This document shows positions 11,884 to 26,900 of a stretch of 64,000 nucleotides of DNA, in pieces (the stretch's first letter is position 1; each line of letters starts with the position of its first letter). Under the pieces are notes generated by a model. That model did no database searches. It saw nothing but the letters and a program-made list of their open reading frames with translations, and was not told the origin of the DNA. Position numbers and translations under genes: made by a program. The DNA comes from Bathymodiolus brooksi (lineage: Eukaryota; Mollusca; Bivalvia; Mytilida; Modiolidae): NCBI GenBank assembly GCA_963680875.1, contig OY804585.1, positions 42,081,414-42,145,413 on the forward strand, in the 5' to 3' direction.

Positions 11884-14009
11884 CTGTTGTATTATATAGT
11901 ATCTGTGATAGATAAACTGAATAATAGATAAACCTGTTGTATTATATAGTATCTGTGATAGATAAACTGAATAATAGATAAACTTGTTGTATTATATAGT
12001 ATCTGTGATAGATAAGCTGAATAATAGATAAACTTGTTGTATTATATAGTATCTGTGATAGATAAACTAGATAATAGATAAACTTGTTGTTTTATATAGT
12101 ATCTGTGATAGCTAGACTAGATAATAGATAAACCTGTTATATTATATAGTATTTGTGATAGATAAACTAGATAATAGATAAACTTGTTGTATTATATATT
12201 ATCTGTGATAGATAAACTAGATAATAGATAAACTTGTAATATTATATATTGTTGTATTGTATAGTATCCGTGATAGGTAAACTAGATAATAGATAAACCT
12301 GTTGTATTATATAGTATCTGTGATAGATAAACTGAATAATAGATACACTTGTTGTATTATATAGTATCTGTGATAGATAAACTAGATAATAGATAAACTT
12401 GTTGTATTATATAGTATCTGTGATAGCTAGACTAGATAATAGATAAACTTGTTATATTATATATTGTTGTATTGCATAGTATCCGTGATAGGTAAACTAG
12501 ATAATAAATAAACCTGTTGTATTATATAGTATCTGTGATAGATAAACTGAATAATAGATAAACTTGTTGTATTATATAGTATCTGTGATAGCTAGACTAG
12601 ATAATAGATAAACCTGTTATATTATATAGTATCTGTGATAGATAAACTAGATAATAGATAAACTTGTTGTATTATATATTATCTGTGATAGATAAACTAG
12701 ATAATAGATAAACCTGTTGTATTATATAGTATCTGTGATAGATAAACTGAATAATAGATAAACCTGTTGTATTATATAGTATCTGTGATAGATAAACTGA
12801 ATAATAGATAAACTTGTTGTATTATATAGTATCTGTGATAGATAAACTAGATAATAGATAAACTTGTTGTATTATATAGTATATGTGAGAGATAAACTAG
12901 ATAATAGATAAACTTGTTGTATTATATGGTATCTGTGATAGATAAACTAGATAATAGATAAACTTGTTGAATTATATAGTATCTGTGATAGATAAACTTG
13001 TTATATTATATATTGTTGTATTGTATCGTATCGGTGATAGATAAACTAGATAATAGATAAATTTGTTGTATTATATAGTATCTGTGATAGATAAACTTGT
13101 TGTATTATATAGTATCTGTCATAGATAAACTAGATAATAGATAAACTTGTTGCATTGTATAGTATCTGTGATAGATAAACTAGATAATAGATAAACTTGT
13201 TGTATTATATAGTATCTGTGATAGATAAACTAGATAATAGATAAACTTGTTATATTATATAGTATCTGTGATAGATAAACTAGATAATAGATAAAGTTGT
13301 TGTATTGTATAGTATCTGTGATAGATAAACTAGATAATAGATAAACCTGCTGTATTATATAGTATCTGTGATAGATAAACTAGATAATAGATAAACCTGT
13401 TATATTATATAGTATCTGTGATAGATAAACTAGATAATGGATAAACTTGTTGTATTATATATTATCTGTGATAGATAAATTAGATAATAGATAAACTTGT
13501 TATATTATATATTGTTGTATTGTATAGTATCCGTGATAGGTAAACTAGATAATAGATAAACCTGTTGTATTATATAGTATCTGTGATAGATAAATTGAAT
13601 AATAGATAAACCTGTTGTATTATATAGTATCTGTGATAGATAAACTGAATAATAGATAAACTTGTTGTATTATATAGTATCTGTGATAGATAAACTAGAT
13701 AATAGATAAACTTGTTGTATTATATAGTATCTGTGATAGCTAGACTAGATAATAGATAAACCTGTTATATTATATAGTATCTGTGATAGATAAACTAGAT
13801 AATAGATAAACTTGTTGTATTATATATTATCTGTGATAGATAAACTAGATAATAGATAAACCTGTTGTATTATATAGTATCTGTGATAGATAAACTGAAT
13901 AATAGATAAACCTGTTGTATTATATAGTATCTGTGATAGATAAACTGAATAATAGATAAACTTGTTGTATTATATAGTATCTGTGATAGATAAACTAGAT
14001 AATAGATAA
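11884..14009 (+). repeat. Mixed segment with a 3,088-bp-offset copy
   Basis: About 12,661-13,765 repeats 9,573-10,677 at a constant 3,088 bp, tied by the tggtat landmark (12,927), tctgtcatag (13,119) and taaattgaat (13,591). Private changes here are tcgtatcggtg near 13,027, which adds two rare CpGs, gataatggataaac near 13,437, gataagctga near 12,014 and ttgttttatatag near 12,087, the last shared with the 20.9-23.9 kb block. The rest is ordinary 50/65-mer string. Confidence 0.8.
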
Positions 14010-16405
14010 ACTTGTTGTATTATATATTATCTGTGATAGATAAACTAGATAATAGATAAACTTGTTATATTATATATTGTTGTATTGTATAGTATCCGTG
14101 ATAGGCAAACTAGATAATAGATAAACCTGTTGTATTATATAGTATCTGTGATAGATAAATTGAATAATAGATAAACCTGTTGTATTATATAGTATCTGTG
14201 ATAGATAAACTGAATAATAGATAAACTTGTTGTATTATATAGTATCTGTGATAGATAAACTAGATAATAGATAAACTTGTTGTATTATATAGTATATGTG
14301 ATAGCTAGACTAGATAATAGATAAACTTGTTATATTATATATTGTTGTATTGTATAGTATCCGTGATAGGTAAACTAGATAATAGATAAACCTGCTGTAT
14401 TTTATAGTATCTGTGATAGATAAACTAGATAATAGATAAACCTGTTATATTATATAGTATCTGTGATAGATAAACTAGATAATAGATAAACTTGTTGTAT
14501 TATATATTATCTGTGATAGATAAACTAGATAATAGATAAACTTGTTATATTATATATTGTTGTATTGTATAGTATCCGTGATAGGCAAACTAGATAATAG
14601 ATAAACCTGTTGTATTATATAGTATCTGTGATAGATAAACTAGATAATAGATAAACTTGTTGTATTATATATTATCTGTGATAGATAAACTAGATAATAG
14701 ATAAACCTGTTGTATTATATAGTATCTGTGATAGATAAACTGAATAATAGATAAACCTGTTGTATTATATAGTATCTGTGATAGATAAACTAGATAATAG
14801 ATAAACTTGTTGTATTATATAGTATATGTGATAGATAAACTAGATAATAGATAAACTTGTTGTATTATATAGTATATGTGAGAGATAAACTAGATAATAG
14901 ATAAACTTGTTGTATTATATGGTATCAGTGATAGATAAACTAGATAATAGATAAACTTGTTGAATTATATAGTATCTGTGATAGATAAACTTGTTATATT
15001 ATATATTGTTGTATTGTATAGTATCTGTGATAGATAAACTAGATAATAGATAAATTTGTTGTATTATATAGTATCTGTGATAGATAAACTTGTTGTATTA
15101 TATAGTATCTGTCATAGATAAACTAGATAATAGATAAACTTGTTGCATTGTATAGTATCTGTGATAGATAAAATAGATAATAGATAAACTTGTTGTATTA
15201 TATAGTATCTGTGATAGATAAACTAGATAATAGATAAACTTGTTATATTATATAGTATCTGTGATAGATAAACTAGATAATAGATAAAGTTGTTGTATTG
15301 TATAGTATCTGTGATAGATAAACTAGATAATAGATAAACCTGCTGTATTTTATAGTATCTGTGATAGATAAACTAGATAATAGATAAACCTGTTATATTA
15401 TATAGTATCTGTGATAGATAAACTAGATAATAGATAAACTTGTTGTATTATATATTATCTGTGATAGATAAACTAGATAATAGATAAACTTGTTATATTA
15501 TATATTGTTGTATTGTATAGTATCCGTGATAGGTAAACTAGATAATAGATAAACCTGTTGTATTATATAGTATCTGTGATAGATAAATTGAATAATAGAT
15601 AAACCTGTTGTATTATATAGTATCTGTGATAGATAAACTGAATAATAGATAAACTTGTTGTATTATATAGTATCTGTGATAGATAAACTAGATAATAGAT
15701 AAACTTGTTGTATTATATAGTATCTGTGATAGCTAGACTAGATAATAGATAAACTTGTTATATTATATATTGTTGTATTGTATAGTATCCGTGATAGGTA
15801 AACTAGATAATAGATAAACCTGTTGTATTATATAGTATCTGTGATAGATAAACTGAATAATAGATAAACTTGTTGTATTATATAGTATCTGTGATAGATA
15901 AACTAGATAATAGATAAACTTGCTGTATTATATAGTATCTGTGATAGATAAACTTGTTGTATTATATAGTATCTGTGATAGCTAGACTAGATAATAGATA
16001 AACCTGTTATATTATATAGTATCTGTGATAGATAAACTAGATAATAGATAAACTTGTTGTATTATATATTATCTGTGATAGATAAACTAGATAATAGATA
16101 AACCTGTTGTATTATATAGTATCTGTGATAGATAAACTGAATAATAGATAAACCTGTTGTATTATATAGTATCTGTGATAGATAAACTGAATAATAGATA
16201 AACTTGTTGTATTATATAGTATCTGTGATAGATAAACTAGATAATAGATAAAATTGTTGTATTATATAGTATCTGTGATAGCTAGACTAGATAATAGATA
16301 AACTTGTTATATTATATATTGTTGTATTGCATAGTATCCGTGATAGGTAAACTAGATAATAGATAAACCTGTTGTATTATATAGTATCTGTGATAGATAA
16401 ATTGA
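14010..16405 (+). repeat. Higher-order segment, copy 1 of the 3,705-bp-offset pair
   Basis: The segment matches about 17,715-20,110 at 3,705 bp. Shared marks are ataggcaaac (14,101 and 17,806), agtatatgtgatagc (14,291 and 17,996), ggtatcagtg (14,921 and 18,626), cctgctgtatttt (15,339 and 19,044), the isolated 34-mer (agataaactt at 15,946 and 19,651) and aaattgttg (16,251 and 19,956). Three units at 14,391-14,540 do not match the partner although the total length is unchanged; see the findings. Confidence 0.86.
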
Positions 16406-17714
16406 ATAATAGATAAACCTGTTGTATTATATAGTATCTGTGATAGATAAACTGAATAATAGATAAACTTGTTGTATTATATAGTATCTGTGATAGATAA
16501 ACTAGATAATAGATAAACTTGTTGTATTATATAGTATCTGTGATAGCTAGACTAGATAATAGATAAACCTGTTATATTATATAGTATCTGTGATAGATAA
16601 ACTAGATAATAGATAAACTTGTTGTATTATATATTATCTGTGATAGATAAACTAGATAATAGATAAACCTGTTGTATTATATAGTATCTGTGATAGATAA
16701 ACTGAATAATAGATAAACCTGTTGTATTATATAGTATCTGTGATAGATAAATTGAATAATAGATAAACTTGTTGTATTATATAGTATCTGTGATAGATAA
16801 ACTAGATAATAGATAAACTTGTTGTATTATATAGTATCTGTGATAGCTAGACTAGATAATAGATAAACTTGTTATATTATATATTGTTGTATTGTATAGT
16901 ATCCGTGATAGGTAAACTAGATAATAGATAAACCTGTTGTATTATATAGTATCTGTGATAGATAAACTAGATAATAGATAAACTTGTTGTATTATATATT
17001 ATCTGTGATAGATTAACTAGATAATAGATAAACCTGTTGTATTATATAGTATCTGTGATAGATAAACTGAATAATAGATAAACCTGTTGTATTATATAGT
17101 ATCTGTGATAGATAAACTGAATAATAGATAAACTTGTTGTATTATATAGTATCTGTGATAGATAAACTAGATAATAGATAAACTTGTTGTATTATATAGT
17201 ATATGTGAGAGATAAACTAGATAATAGATAAACTTGTTGTATTATATGGTATCAGTGATAGATAAACTAGATAATAGATAAACTTGTTGAATTATATAGT
17301 ATCTGTGATAGATAAACTTGTTATATTATATATTGTTGTATTGTATAGTATCTGTGATAGATAAACTAGATAATAGATAAATTTGTTGTATTATATAGTA
17401 TCTGTGATAGATAAACTTGTTGTATTATATAGTATCTGTCATAGATAAACTAGATAATAGATAAACTTGTTGCATTGTATAGTATCTGTGATAGATAAAC
17501 TAGATAATAGATAAACTTGTTGTATTATATAGTATCTGTGATAGATAAACTAGATAATAGATAAACTTGTTATATTATATAGTATCTGTGATAGATAAAC
17601 TAGATAATAGATAAACCTGCTGTATTTTATAGTATCTGTGATAGATAAACTAGATAATAGATAAACCTGTTATATTATATAGTATCTGTGATAGATAAAC
17701 TAGATAATAGATAA
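16406..17714 (+). repeat. Connecting segment with a cassette copy
   Basis: The segment consists of 65/50-mer strings followed by the gtgagag/tatggtatc cassette (landmark 17,247) with the regional ggtatcagtg variant. Compared with 14.9-15.4 kb it lacks one gttgttgtattg 50-mer, since cctgctgtatttt is 2,277 bp from 15,339 while the landmark offset is 2,327 bp. The unit containing gattaactag near 17,011 is private. Confidence 0.78.
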
Positions 17715-19523
17715 ACTTGTTGTATTATATATTATCTGTGATAGATAAACTAGATAATAGATAAACTTGTTATATTATATATTGTTGTATTGTATAGTAT
17801 CCATGATAGGCAAACTAGATAATAGATAAACCTGTTGTATTATATAGTATCTGTGATAGATAAATTGAATAATAGATAAACCTGTTGTATTATATAGTAT
17901 CTGTGATAGATAAACTGAATAATAGATAAACTTGTTGTATTATATAGTATCTGTGATAGATAAACTAGATAATAGATAAACTTGTTGTATTATATAGTAT
18001 ATGTGATAGCTAGACTAGATAATAGATAAACTTGTTATATTATATATTGTTGTATTGTATAGTATCCGTGATAGGTAAACTAGATAATAGATAAACCTGT
18101 TGTATTATATAGTATCTGTGATAGATAAACTGAATAATAGATAAACTTGTTGTATTATATAGTATCTGTGATAGATAAACTAGATAATAGATAAACTTGT
18201 TGTATTATATAGTATCTGTGATAGCTAGACTAGATAATAGATAAACTTGTTATATTATATATTGTTGTATTGTATAGTATCCGTGATAGGTAAACTAGAT
18301 AATAGATAAACCTGTTGTATTATATAGTATCTGTGATAGATAAACTAGATAATAGATAAACTTGTTGTATTATATATTATCTGTGATAGATAAACTAGAT
18401 AATAGATAAACCTGTTGTATTATATAGTATCTGTGATAGATAAACTGAATAATAGATAAACCTGTTGTATTATATAGTATCTGTGATAGATAAACTGAAT
18501 AATAGATAAACTTGTTGTATTATATAGTATATGTGATAGATAAACTAGATAATAGATAAACTTGTTGTATTATATAGTATATGTGAGAGATAAACTAGAT
18601 AATAGATAAACTTGTTGTATTATATGGTATCAGTGATAGATAAACTAGATAATAGATAAACTTGTTGAATTATATAGTATCTGTGATAGATAAACTTGTT
18701 ATATTATATATTGTTGTATTGTATAGTATCTGTGATAGATAAACTAGATAATAGATAAATTTGTTGTATTATATAGTATCTGTGATAGATAAACTTGTTG
18801 TATTATATAGTATCTGTCATAGATAAACTAGATAATAGATAAACTTGTTGCATTGTATAGTATCTGTGATAGATAAAATAGATAATAGATAAACTTGTTG
18901 TATTATATAGTATCTGTGATAGATAAACTAGATAATAGATAAACTTGTTATATTATATAGTATCTGTGATAGATAAACTAGATAATAGATAAAGTTGTTG
19001 TATTGTATAGTATCTGTGATAGATAAACTAGATAATAGATAAACCTGCTGTATTTTATAGTATCTGTGATAGATAAACTAGATAATAGATAAACCTGTTA
19101 TATTATATAGTATCTGTGATAGATAAACTAGATAATAGATAAACTTGTTGTATTATATATTATCTGTGATAGATAAACTAGATAATAGATAAACTTGTTA
19201 TATTATATATTGTTGTATTGTATAGTATCCGTGATAGGTAAACTAGATAATAGATAAACCTGTTGTATTATATAGTATCTGTGATAGATAAATTGAATAA
19301 TAGATAAACCTGTTGTATTATATAGTATCTGTGATAGATAAACTGAATAATAGATAAACTTGTTGTATTATATAGTATCTGTGATAGATAAACTAGATAA
19401 TAGATAAACTTGTTGTATTATATAGTATCTGTGATAGCTAGACTAGATAATAGATAAACTTGTTATATTATATATTGTTGTATTGTATAGTATCCGTGAT
19501 AGGTAAACTAGATAATAGATAAA
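17715..19523 (+). repeat. Higher-order segment, copy 2 of the 3,705-bp-offset pair (left part)
   Basis: This is the partner of 14,010-16,405 and continues to about 20,110, overlapping the start of the next block. It differs by ccatgatagg in place of ccgtgatagg near 17,801, which removes the CpG, and by the three-unit replacement at 18,096-18,245. The cassette landmark is at 18,625. Confidence 0.84.
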
Positions 19524-21367
19524 CCTGTTGTATTATATAGTATCTGTGATAGATAAACTGAATAATAGATAAACTTGTTGTATTATATAGTATCTGTGAT
19601 AGATAAACTAGATAATAGATAAACTTGTTGTATTATATAGTATCTGTGATAGATAAACTTGTTGTATTATATAGTATCTGTGATAGCTAGACTAGATAAT
19701 AGATAAACCTGTTATATTATATAGTATCTGTGATAGATAAACTAGATAATAGATAAACTTGTTGTATTATATATTATCTGTGATAGATAAACTAGATAAT
19801 AGATAAACCTGTTGTATTATATAGTATCTGTGATAGATAAACTGAATAATAGATAAACCTGTTGTATTATATAGTATCTGTGATAGATAAACTGAATAAT
19901 AGATAAACTTGTTGTATTATATAGTATCTGTGATAGATAAACTAGATAATAGATAAAATTGTTGTATTATATAGTATCTGTGATAGCTAGACTAGATAAT
20001 AGATAAACTTGTTATATTATATATTGTTGTATTGTATAGTATCCGTGATAGGTAAACTAGATAATAGATAAACCTGTTGTATTATATAGTATCTGTGATA
20101 GATAAACTGAATAATAGATAAACTTGTTGTATTATATAGTATCTGTGATAGATAAACTAGATAATAGATAAACTTGTTGTATTATATAGTATCTGTGATA
20201 GCTAGACTAGATAATAGATAAACCTGTTATATTATATAGTATTTGTGATAGATAAACTAGATAATAGATAAACTTGTTGTATTATATATTATCTGTGATA
20301 GATAAACTAGATAATAGATAAACTTGTTATATTATATATTGTTGTATTGTATAGTATCCGTGATAGGTAAACTAGATAATAGATAAACCTGTTGTATTAT
20401 ATAGTATCTGTGATAGATAAACTGAATAATAGATACACTTGTTGTATTATATAGTATTTGTGATCGATAAACTAGATAATAGATAAACTTGTTGTATTAT
20501 ATAGTATCTGTGATAGCTAGACTAGATAATAGATAAACTTGTTATATTATATATTGTTGTATTGTATAGTATCCGTGATAGGTAAACTAGATAATAGATA
20601 AACCTGTTGCATTATGTAGTATCTGTGATAGATAAACTGAATAATAGATAAACTTGTTGTATTATATAGTATCTGTGATAGCTAGACTAGATAATAGATA
20701 AACCTGTTATATTATATAGTATCTGTGATAGATAAACTAGATAATAGATAAACTTGTTGTATTATATATTATCTGTGATAGATAAACTAGATAATAGATA
20801 AACCTGTTGTATTATATAGTATCTGTGATAGATAAACTGAATAATAGATAAACCTGTTGTATTATATAGTATCTGTGATAGATAAACTGAATAATAGATA
20901 AACTTGTTGTATTATATAGTATCTGTGATAGATAAACTAGATAATAGATAAACTTGTTGTTTTATATAGTATCTGTGATAGCTAGACTAGATAATAGATA
21001 AACCTGTTATATTATATAGTATTTGTGATAGATAAACTAGATAATAGATAAACTTGTTGTATTATATATTATCTGTGATAGATAAACTAGATAATAGATA
21101 AACTTGTTATATTATATATTGTTGTATTGTATAGTATCCGTGATAGGTAAACTAGATAATAGATAAACCTGTTGTATTATATAGTATCTGTGATAGATAA
21201 ACTGAATAATAGATACACTTGTTGTATTATATAGTATCTGTGATAGATAAACTAGATAATAGATAAACTTGTTGTATTATATAGTATCTGTGATAGCTAG
21301 ACTAGATAATAGATAAACCTGTTATATTATATAGTATTTGTGATAGATAAACTAGATAATAGATAAA
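19524..21367 (+). repeat. 1,844-bp tandem higher-order repeat, copy 1
   Basis: The unit starts at a cctgttg/ctgaat monomer and ends with a cctgttatat/tatttgtg monomer. It is followed directly by a second copy. Marks at a 1,844-bp offset are the 34-mer (19,651 and 21,495), aaattgttg (19,956 and 21,800), tgatcgataaac (20,461 and 22,305), ttgcatt (20,607 and 22,451) and ttgttttatatag (20,957 and 22,801). The private attatgtag near 20,611 is not in copy 2. Confidence 0.88.
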
Positions 21368-23211
21368 CCTGTTGTATTATATAGTATCTGTGATAGATAA
21401 ACTGAATAATAGATAAACTTGTTGTATTATATAGTATCTGTGATAGATAAACTAGATAATAGATAAACTTGTTGTATTATATAGTATCTGTGATAGATAA
21501 ACTTGTTGTATTATATAGTATCTGTGATAGCTAGACTAGATAATAGATAAACCTGTTATATTATATAGTATCTGTGATAGATAAACTAGATAATAGATAA
21601 ACTTGTTGTATTATATATTATCTGTGATAGATAAACTAGATAATAGATAAACCTGTTGTATTATATAGTATCTGTGATAGATAAACTGAATAATAGATAA
21701 ACCTGTTGTATTATATAGTATCTGTGATAGATAAACTGAATAATAGATAAACTTGTTGTATTATATAGTATCTGTGATAGATAAACTAGATAATAGATAA
21801 AATTGTTGTATTATATAGTATCTGTGATAGCTAGACTAGATAATAGATAAACTTGTTATATTATATATTGTTGTATTGTATAGTATCCGTGATAGGTAAA
21901 CTAGATAATAGATAAACCTGTTGTATTATATAGTATCTGTGATAGATAAACTGAATAATAGATAAACTTGTTGTATTATATAGTATCTGTGATAGATAAA
22001 CTAGATAATAGATAAACTTGTTGTATTATATAGTATCTGTGATAGCTAGACTAGATAATAGATAAACCTGTTATATTATATAGTATTTGTGATAGATAAA
22101 CTAGATAATAGATAAACTTGTTGTATTATATATTATCTGTGATAGATAAACTAGATAATAGATAAACTTGTTATATTATATATTGTTGTATTGTATAGTA
22201 TCCGTGATAGGTAAACTAGATAATAGATAAACCTGTTGTATTATATAGTATCTGTGATAGATAAACTGAATAATAGATACACTTGTTGTATTATATAGTA
22301 TTTGTGATCGATAAACTAGATAATAGATAAACTTGTTGTATTATATAGTATCTGTGATAGCTAGACTAGATAATAGATAAACTTGTTATATTATATATTG
22401 TTGTATTGTATAGTATCCGTGATAGGTAAACTAGATAATAGATAAACCTGTTGCATTATATAGTATCTGTGATAGATAAACTGAATAATAGATAAACTTG
22501 TTGTATTATATAGTATCTGTGATAGCTAGACTAGATAATAGATAAACCTGTTATATTATATAGTATCTGTGATAGATAAACTAGATAATAGATAAACTTG
22601 TTGTATTATATATTATCTGTGATAGATAAACTAGATAATAGATAAACCTGTTGTATTATATAGTATCTGTGATAGATAAACTGAATAATAGATAAACCTG
22701 TTGTATTATATAGTATCTGTGATAGATAAACTGAATAATAGATAAACTTGTTGTATTATATAGTATCTGTGATAGATAAACTAGATAATAGATAAACTTG
22801 TTGTTTTATATAGTATCTGTGATAGCTAGACTAGATAATAGATAAACCTGTTATATTATATAGTATTTGTGATAGATAAACTAGATAATAGATAAACTTG
22901 TTGTATTATATATTATCTGTGATAGATAAACTAGATAATAGATAAACTTGTTATATTATATATTGTTGTATTGTATAGTATCCGTGATAGGTAAACTAGA
23001 TAATAGATAAACCTGTTGTATTATATAGTATCTGTGATAGATAAACTGAATAATAGATACACTTGTTGTATTATATAGTATCTGTGATAGATAAACTAGA
23101 TAATAGATAAACTTGTTGTATTATATAGTATCTGTGATAGCTAGACTAGATAATAGATAAACCTGTTATATTATATAGTATTTGTGATAGATAAACTAGA
23201 TAATAGATAAA
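21368..23211 (+). repeat. 1,844-bp tandem higher-order repeat, copy 2
   Basis: The copy begins exactly after copy 1 and shares its rare variants. Its last 1,095 bp (22,117-23,211) were copied again immediately downstream, so the array here shows two nested rounds of duplication. Confidence 0.88.
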
Positions 23212-24250
23212 CTTGTTGTATTATATATTATCTGTGATAGATAAACTAGATAATAGATAAACTTGTTATATAATATATTGTTGTATTGTATAGTATCCAT
23301 GATAGGTAAACTAGATAATAGATAAACCTGTTGTATTATATAGTATCTGTGATAGATAAACTGAATAATAGATACACTTGTTGTATTATATAGTATTTGT
23401 GATAGATAAACTAGATAATAGATAAACTTGTTGTATTATATAGTATCTGTGATAGCTAGACTAGATAATAGATAAACTTGTTATATTATATATTGTTGTA
23501 TTGTATAGTATCCGTGATAGGTAAACTAGATAATAGATAAACCTGTTGCATTATATAGTATCTGTGATAGATAAACTGAATAATAGATAAACTTGTTGTA
23601 TTATATAGTATCTGTGATAGCTAGACTAGATAATAGATAAACCTGTTATATTATATAGTATCTGTGATAGATAAACTAGATAATAGATAAACTTGTTGTA
23701 TTATATATTATCTGTGATAGATAAACTAGATAATAGATAAACCTGTTGTATTATATAGTATCTGTGATAGATAAACTGAATAATAGATAAACCTGTTGTA
23801 TTATATAGTATCTGTGATAGATAAACTGAATAATAGATAAACTTGTTGTATTATATAGTATCTGTGATAGATAAACTAGATAATAGATAAACTTGTTGTT
23901 TTATATAGTATCTGTGATAGCTAGACTAGATAATAGATAAACCTGTTATATTATATAGTATTTGTGATAGATAAACTAGATAATAGATAAACTTGTTGTA
24001 TTATATATTATCTGTGATAGATAAACTAGATAATAGATAAACTTGTTATATTATATATTGTTGTATTGTATAGTATCCGTGATAGGTAAACTAGATAATA
24101 GATAAACCTGTTGTATTATATAGTATCTGTGATAGATAAACTGAATAATAGATACACTTGTTGTATTATATAGTATCTGTGATAGATAAACTAGATAATA
24201 GATAAACTTGTTGTATTATATAGTATCTGTGATAGCTAGACTAGATAATA
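23212..24250 (+). repeat. 1,095-bp-offset partial third copy
   Basis: The segment repeats 22,117-23,155 at 1,095 bp, tied by ttgcatt (22,451 and 23,546) and ttgttttatatag (22,801 and 23,896). It has its own changes: cttgttatataatatattg near 23,262, ccatgatagg near 23,297, and gatagataaac where copies 1 and 2 of the 1,844-bp unit have gatcgataaac. The match stops where 24,250 enters a 65-mer. Confidence 0.85.
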
Positions 24251-26516
24251 GATAAACTTGTTATATTATATATTGTTGTATTGTATAGTATCCGTGATAG
24301 GTAAACTAGATAATAGATAAACCTGTTGTATTATATAGTATCTGTGATAGATAAACTGAATAATAGATAAACTTGTTGTATTATATAGTATCTGTGATAG
24401 CTAGACTAGATAATAGATAAACCTGTTATATTATATAGTATCTGTGATAGATAAACTAGATAATAGATAAACTTGTTGTATTATATATTATCTGTGATAG
24501 ATAAACTAGATAATAGATAAACCTGTTGTATTATATAGTATCTGTGATAGATAAACTGAATAATAGATAAACCTGTTGTATTATATAGTATCTGTGATAG
24601 ATAAACTGAATAATAGATAAACTTGTTGTATGATATAGTATCTGTGATAGATAAACTAGATAATAGATAAACTTGTTGTATTATATAGTATATGTGAGAG
24701 ATAAACTAGATAATAGATAAACTTGTTGTATTATATGGTATCTGTGATAGATAAACTAGATAATAGATAAACTTGTTGAATTATATAGTATCTGTGATAG
24801 ATAAACTTGTTATATTATATATTGTTGTATTGTATAGTATCTGTGATAGATAAACTAGATAATAGATAAATTTGTTGTATTATATAGTATCTGTGATAGA
24901 TAAACTTGTTGTATTATATAGTATCTGTCATAGATAAACTAGATAATAGATAAACTTGTTGCATTGTATAGTATCTGTGATAGATAAACTAGATAATAGA
25001 TAAACTTGTTGTATTATATAGTATCTGTGATAGATAAACTAGATAATAGATAAACTTGTTATATTATATAGTATCTGTGATAGATAAACTAGATAATAGA
25101 TAAAGTTGTTGTATTGTATAGTATCTGTGATAGATAAACTAGATAATAGATAAACCTGCTGTATTATATAGTATCTGTGATAGATAAACTAGATAATAGA
25201 TAAACCTGTTATATTATATAGTATCTGTGATAGATAAACTAGATAATAGATAAACTTGTTGTATTATATATTATCTGTGATAGATAAACTAGATAATAGA
25301 TAAACTTGTTATATTATATATTGTTGTATTGTATAGTATCCGTGATAGGTAAACTAGATAATAGATAAACCTGTTGTATTATATAGTATCTGTGATAGAT
25401 AAATTGAATAATAGATAAACCTGTTGTATTATATAGTATCTGTGATAGATAAACTGAATAATAGATAAACTTGTTGTATTATATAGTATCTGTGATAGAT
25501 AAACTAGATAATAGATAAACTTGTTGTATTATATAGTATCTGTGATAGCTAGACTAGATAATAAATAAACCTGTTATATTATATAGTATCTGTGATAGAT
25601 AAACTAGATAATAGATAAACTTGTTGTATTATATATTATCTGTGATAGATAAACTAGATAATAGATAAACCTGTTGTATTATATAGTATCTGTGATAGAT
25701 AAACTGAATAATAGATAAACCTGTTGTATTATATAGTATCTGTGATAGATAAACTGAATAATAGATAAACTTGTTGTATTATATAGTATCTGTGATAGAT
25801 AAACTAGATAATAGATAAACTTGTTGTATTATATAGTATCTGTGATAGCTAGACTAGATAATAGATAAACTTGTTATATTATATATTGTTGTATTGTATA
25901 GTATCCGTGATAGGTAAACTAGATAATAGATAAACCTGTTGTATTATATAGTATCTGTGATAGATAAACTGAATAATAGATAAACTTGTTGTATTATATA
26001 GTATCTGTGATAGATAAACTAGATAATAGATAAACTTGTTGTATTATATAGTATCTGTGATAGCTAGACTAGATAATAGATAAACCTGTTATATTATATA
26101 GTATTTGTGATAGATAAACTAGATAATAGATAAACTTGTTGTATTATATATTATCTGTGATAGATAAACTAGATAATATATAAACTTGTTATATTATATA
26201 TTGTTGTATTGTATAGTATCCGTGATAGGTAAACTAGATAATAGATAAACCTGTTGTATTATATAGTATCTGTGATAGATCAACTGAATAATAGATACAC
26301 TTGTTGTATTATATAGTATCTGTGATAGATAAACTAGATAATAGATAAACTTGTTGTATTATATAGTATCTGTGATAGCTAGATTAGATAATAGATAAAC
26401 TTGTTATATTATATATTGTTGTATTGTATAGTATCCGTGATAGGTAAACTAGATAATAGATAAACCTGTTGTATTATATAGTATCTGTGATAGATAAACT
26501 GAATAATAGATAAACT

Positions 26517-26900
26517 TGTTGTATTATATAGTATCTGTGATAGCTAGACTAGATAATAGATAAACCTGTTATATTATATAGTATCTGTGATAGATAAACT
26601 AGATAATAGATAATCTTGTTGTATTATATATTATCTGTGATAGATAAACTAGATAATAGATAAACCTGTTGTATTATATAGTATCTGTGATAGATAAACT
26701 GAATAATAGATAAACCTGTTGTATTATATAGTATCTGTGATAGCTAGACTAGATAATAGATAAACCTGTTATATTATATAGTATCTGTGATAGATAAACT
26801 AGATAATAGATAATCTTGTTGTATTATTTAGTATCTGTGATAGATAAACTAGATAATAGATAAACTTGTTGTATTATATAGTATCTGTGATAGATAAACT
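26517..26900 (+). repeat. 200-bp (four-monomer) local duplication
   Basis: The string gctagac unit, then cctgttatat unit ending in the rare taatcttgttg, occurs with taatc at 26,611 and again at 26,811. The tract between is four 50-mers. The second copy diverges at once after taatcttgttg (tattatttag in place of tatatatt), so this was a short local event. Confidence 0.75.
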
